Source of the DNA: DASRFR01 sp035651455
GTDB lineage: Bacteria > Acidobacteriota > Terriglobia > Terriglobales > Acidobacteriaceae
Reading direction: 5' to 3'
Length of the DNA stretch: 64,000 bases
Assembly (NCBI GenBank): GCA_035651455.1
Contig: DASRFR010000052.1
Span: 1-64,000, forward strand
How positions within the stretch are numbered: position 1 is the stretch's first letter; each line of letters starts with the position of its first letter. Made by a program: the position numbers and the translations under genes. This document shows positions 61,589 to 64,000 of the stretch, piece after piece. Below the pieces are notes generated by a model, which did no database searches, was not told the origin of the DNA, and saw only the letters and a program-made list of their open reading frames with translations.

Positions 61589-63820
61589 ATGAATCGCTCG
61601 TCGAAATGGATGTACGCAGCGCTATCTACCTTCCTGTTCCTGATGATTGGCTGTTCACGGCCGCAGAAAGTGGCAGTCAAACAGCCGCCGTCGCAGCCAT
61701 CCGATATCAAAGTTGATCTGAGTCCCGGCGGTCCCGTCACCATCACTACCAGGACTGCACAGTTTGAAGTTCTCCCTTCGGGCTACATTGATGCGCACCT
61801 GCTCAAAGATGGACAGAAGCTGAGCCTGGACGAGCCCAGAACCGGCAGTCCTTTCGACGGCGATTACGTAATCTCCCGTGGGAAGGAAGTGCATTTTACT
61901 CTCGATTTTGAGCAGGCGAAGGTCTTGGAAGCGACTGGGAAACTGGGCCGCGGCAAGCGTATCGAGATCGCCGGACATTCGCTTGCGCCTTCAGGGGAAG
62001 GCATGCAGAAGGTCCTCGCCATCGAAGCGTACGACGACCTTCCCAACGTGCTGCTCACGACTACCCAATACCGGAATACCGGCAACACCGAGTTACCGCT
62101 GGACAAGGCCATTGCGGAGCGCCATCGTTTCAATGCCAAGCTCGCCGATTCTAAAGCCCAGCCTTACGACATGTGGTCGTTTCAGGGTTCCAGTTACGAC
62201 TGGGGAAAGGATGACGTGTTCCACCTCACGCGGACCTCTGCGCAGCCGAATGTAATGGGCGCGATGGTGAAAGGTGGTTACGGAGGCGGAATTCCGGTTG
62301 TTGCCTTCTGGACGGCGGCAGTGGGAGAAGCCATTGGGCACGTCGAAACCTTGCCCTTGTCCGTATCGTTGCCCGTCAAAGTCGAAGCGGATGGCAGGGT
62401 CAGTGCGCGCGAAGAAGTTCCCGCCGACGCGGTGCTCAAGCCGGGAGAAAGCTTTGCCACGCCTCGTTCTTTCGTGGCGGTGTACGCCGGCGACTTTTAC
62501 GAGCCTTTGAGAATGTGGTCCAGTGTGCTGCAGAAAGAAGGTTGGCAAATTCCCAAGCCTTCGACCGAAGCCTACAACGTGAGCTGGTGCGGATGGGGGT
62601 ACGAGTTCAATGTAACGCCTGAACAAATGCTGGGAACTGTCCCCAAGCTGAAGGAGATGGGCATCAAGTGGGCCACCCTGGACGACCGCTGGTTCGACGC
62701 CTACGGAGACTGGAATCCGCGGTCAGACACCTTTCCGGATGACTCGATCAAGAAGATGGTGAGTGATTTTCATAAGCAGGGCATCCTGGTTCAGATTTGG
62801 TGGCTGCCGCTGGGCGTGGAAGACCGCCAGGGTAAATGGGAATCGCACAAGTACGTTGTTTCGAAGGTCGCCCAGGAGCACCCTGACTGGCTGATTCTCG
62901 ACAAAAACGGCAAACATGTGCACTTTATCCGCGATCTCGCCGCGATGTGTCCTGCTGTCCCCGAGGTGCGCGCGTATTACAAGCATCTGACCGAGAAATT
63001 TATTCGGGATTGGGATTTTGATGGCAGCAAGCTGGACAACATCTACACGGTTCCCGCGTGCTACAACCCGGCGCATCACCACAACTCTCCCGAGGACTCG
63101 GTGAACGCAATGGCAGATGTGTACAGGGAGATTTTTCAGACCACGCGCGCGATCAAGCCGCAGAGCGTGACCCAGAGTTGTCCGTGCGGCACGCCGCCGT
63201 CTTTGGCATGGCTGCCCTACATGGATCAGGCCGTCACGGCGGATCCGGTGGGAGCGGTGCAGGTACGGCGCCGAATCAAAATGTATAAAGCCTTGCTCGG
63301 GCCAGAGGCCGCCGTGTATGGCGATCATGTGGAGCTTTCGGCGATGACGCGTACGGGGCAAGGAAACTGGCTGGAGCATGGCGATGACTTTGCTTCAACT
63401 ATCGGCACTGGTGGAGTGGTCGGAACGAAGTTCGTGTGGCCTGATCCCGGGCCGAAGTTCAAGAACGTCGTTTTGACTCAGCAGAAGGAAGAGCAGTGGA
63501 AGAAATGGATCGGACTTTACAATGAAAAAATGCTCTCCAGCGGCAAGTTCCTCGACCTTTACACGTACGGCTATGACGTTCCGGAAGGGTACGCTATTGA
63601 GAAGGATGCCGCCATGTATTACGCATTCTTCGCTCCAGACGAGAACGGTTCATGGAAGGGCGCACTTGAATTGCGCGGGCTCAAGCCGGGGAACTACCGT
63701 GTGATGGACTACACGGATGGCAAGGACCTGGGCAGCGTTGAAGTGAAACAGGGCCAACCCGGGAAGTTGGATGCGGAGTTCAGACAGCACTTGTTGCTGG
63801 AAGCAAAGGCGGTACAGTAA
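61589..63820 (+). CDS. Alpha-galactosidase-like glycoside hydrolase, lipoprotein
   Basis: A 743-aa protein with the lipobox LMIGC at about residue 22, so it is anchored in the envelope. A beta-sandwich N-terminal half is followed by a TIM barrel: WCGWGYEFNVTPEQMLGTVP, KWATLDDRWFDAYGDW (about 360-375), IWWLPLGVED, and DWDFDGSKLDNIYTVPACYN (about 473-492). In GH36/GH27-type enzymes the Asp of the KxD motif is the nucleophile; here SKLDN fits. GDHVELSAM lies in the later barrel. It probably releases galactose or a similar sugar from polysaccharide. The frame opens at a GTG at 61574, but the ATG at 61589 starts the signal peptide. Confidence 0.8.
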   Translation: MNRSSKWMYAALSTFLFLMIGCSRPQKVAVKQPPSQPSDIKVDLSPGGPVTITTRTAQFEVLPSGYIDAHLLKDGQKLSLDEPRTGSPFDGDYVISRGKEVHFTLDFEQAKVLEATGKLGRGKRIEIAGHSLAPSGEGMQKVLAIEAYDDLPNVLLTTTQYRNTGNTELPLDKAIAERHRFNAKLADSKAQPYDMWSFQGSSYDWGKDDVFHLTRTSAQPNVMGAMVKGGYGGGIPVVAFWTAAVGEAIGHVETLPLSVSLPVKVEADGRVSAREEVPADAVLKPGESFATPRSFVAVYAGDFYEPLRMWSSVLQKEGWQIPKPSTEAYNVSWCGWGYEFNVTPEQMLGTVPKLKEMGIKWATLDDRWFDAYGDWNPRSDTFPDDSIKKMVSDFHKQGILVQIWWLPLGVEDRQGKWESHKYVVSKVAQEHPDWLILDKNGKHVHFIRDLAAMCPAVPEVRAYYKHLTEKFIRDWDFDGSKLDNIYTVPACYNPAHHHNSPEDSVNAMADVYREIFQTTRAIKPQSVTQSCPCGTPPSLAWLPYMDQAVTADPVGAVQVRRRIKMYKALLGPEAAVYGDHVELSAMTRTGQGNWLEHGDDFASTIGTGGVVGTKFVWPDPGPKFKNVVLTQQKEEQWKKWIGLYNEKMLSSGKFLDLYTYGYDVPEGYAIEKDAAMYYAFFAPDENGSWKGALELRGLKPGNYRVMDYTDGKDLGSVEVKQGQPGKLDAEFRQHLLLEAKAVQ

Positions 63821-63883
63821 AAGAGCGCCGCAGCTTACAAAACGCAGAGTGCGACTGTCGTGCGCGTTAGATTGCATTTTGCC

Positions 63884-64000
63884 TTAGGCGACTTGCCAGA
63901 TAGCGTCAAGCACGGTCCCGTCCACCCACTTCACAATCGCGCAGGGACGGTCGACTAACTGTGGCCGGGCTGGCTTTCCTCCGCAAATCTTTTCTACTTC
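63884..64000 (-). CDS. C-terminus of a gene running off the right edge
   Basis: Thirty-eight codons and a TAA on the minus strand, open to the window edge: EVEKICGGKPARPQLVDRP, then IVKWVDGTVLDAIWQVA. The ending resembles the C-terminus of citrate-lyase alpha-type proteins (a YRDGTVIDxxRxV motif), but this is from memory and weak. The gene continues past 64000, so the product cannot be named. It converges with the glycosidase gene, 63 bp away. Confidence 0.5.
   Translation of the reverse strand, partial: EVEKICGGKPARPQLVDRPCAIVKWVDGTVLDAIWQVA

Overview
The window looks like a chromosomal segment of an Acidobacteriota genome (Terriglobia/Koribacter-like). This rests on family content, not on a marker gene. 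It has three Hanks-type Ser/Thr kinases with TPR tails, one following a TIGR02999-type ECF sigma factor. It also has many secreted beta-propeller and repeat proteins (Gloeo_Verruco, FG-GAP, delta-60, HAF), a BBP2-type porin and PF04185 phosphoesterase families. By eye the DNA is moderately GC-rich. Coding is dense except in one damaged zone.

Layout. 0.45-6.5 kb: a winged-helix/kinase/TPR regulator, divergent from two small secreted proteins, then a Gloeo_Verruco repeat protein. 6.9-14.1 kb: an old island and gene graveyard. It starts with the 3' end of a tRNA-Asn (a putative att site) beside a dead tyrosine recombinase broken by a 53-bp tandem duplication. It continues with a frameshifted FG-GAP protein, a truncated propeller gene joined tail-on to mscL, an intact delta-60 protein, relics of DUF3606 and of an ATP-dependent DNA ligase, a HAF-repeat scrap and the 3' part of an alginate-export-type porin. 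14.7-17.8 kb: an unrecognised 451-aa protein and a secreted phosphoesterase.

17.9-31.2 kb (minus strand): about twelve genes, several coupled by ATGA or TAATG overlaps. They encode two paralogous OmpA-family proteins, a PrsW-like membrane protease, a giant membrane protein with a transglutaminase-like domain whose nucleophile is Ser instead of Cys, a LolA/DUF2092-like protein, a DUF4412-like protein, a DUF3592-like membrane protein and small exported proteins. An ECF sigma factor and a TPR kinase sit directly upstream on the same strand. This reads as an undescribed cell-envelope system and is the best candidate for novelty in the window.

35.2-47.2 kb: a potassium-uptake locus. KdpD is split: the KdpD/Usp half is co-transcribed with kdpE, and the DUF4118 histidine-kinase half is divergent. 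Then come a 28-aa membrane peptide, kdpF, kdpA, kdpB, kdpC, a porin and a SulP transporter. 47.3-64 kb: a secreted beta-propeller protein, a third TPR kinase, an S1-domain (RpsA-like) protein, an AlkB-like dioxygenase, a peptidoglycan-binding protein, a Ni/Co transporter, a basic DUF6496-like protein, a kynureninase-like PLP enzyme, a PfkB sugar kinase, two lipoproteins (one an alpha-galactosidase-like glycosidase) and a gene running off the right edge.

Four single-base frameshifts fall between 9 and 19.1 kb; I noticed none elsewhere. They may be real decay or sequence errors. No CRISPR array, insertion sequence, rRNA or complete tRNA was seen.
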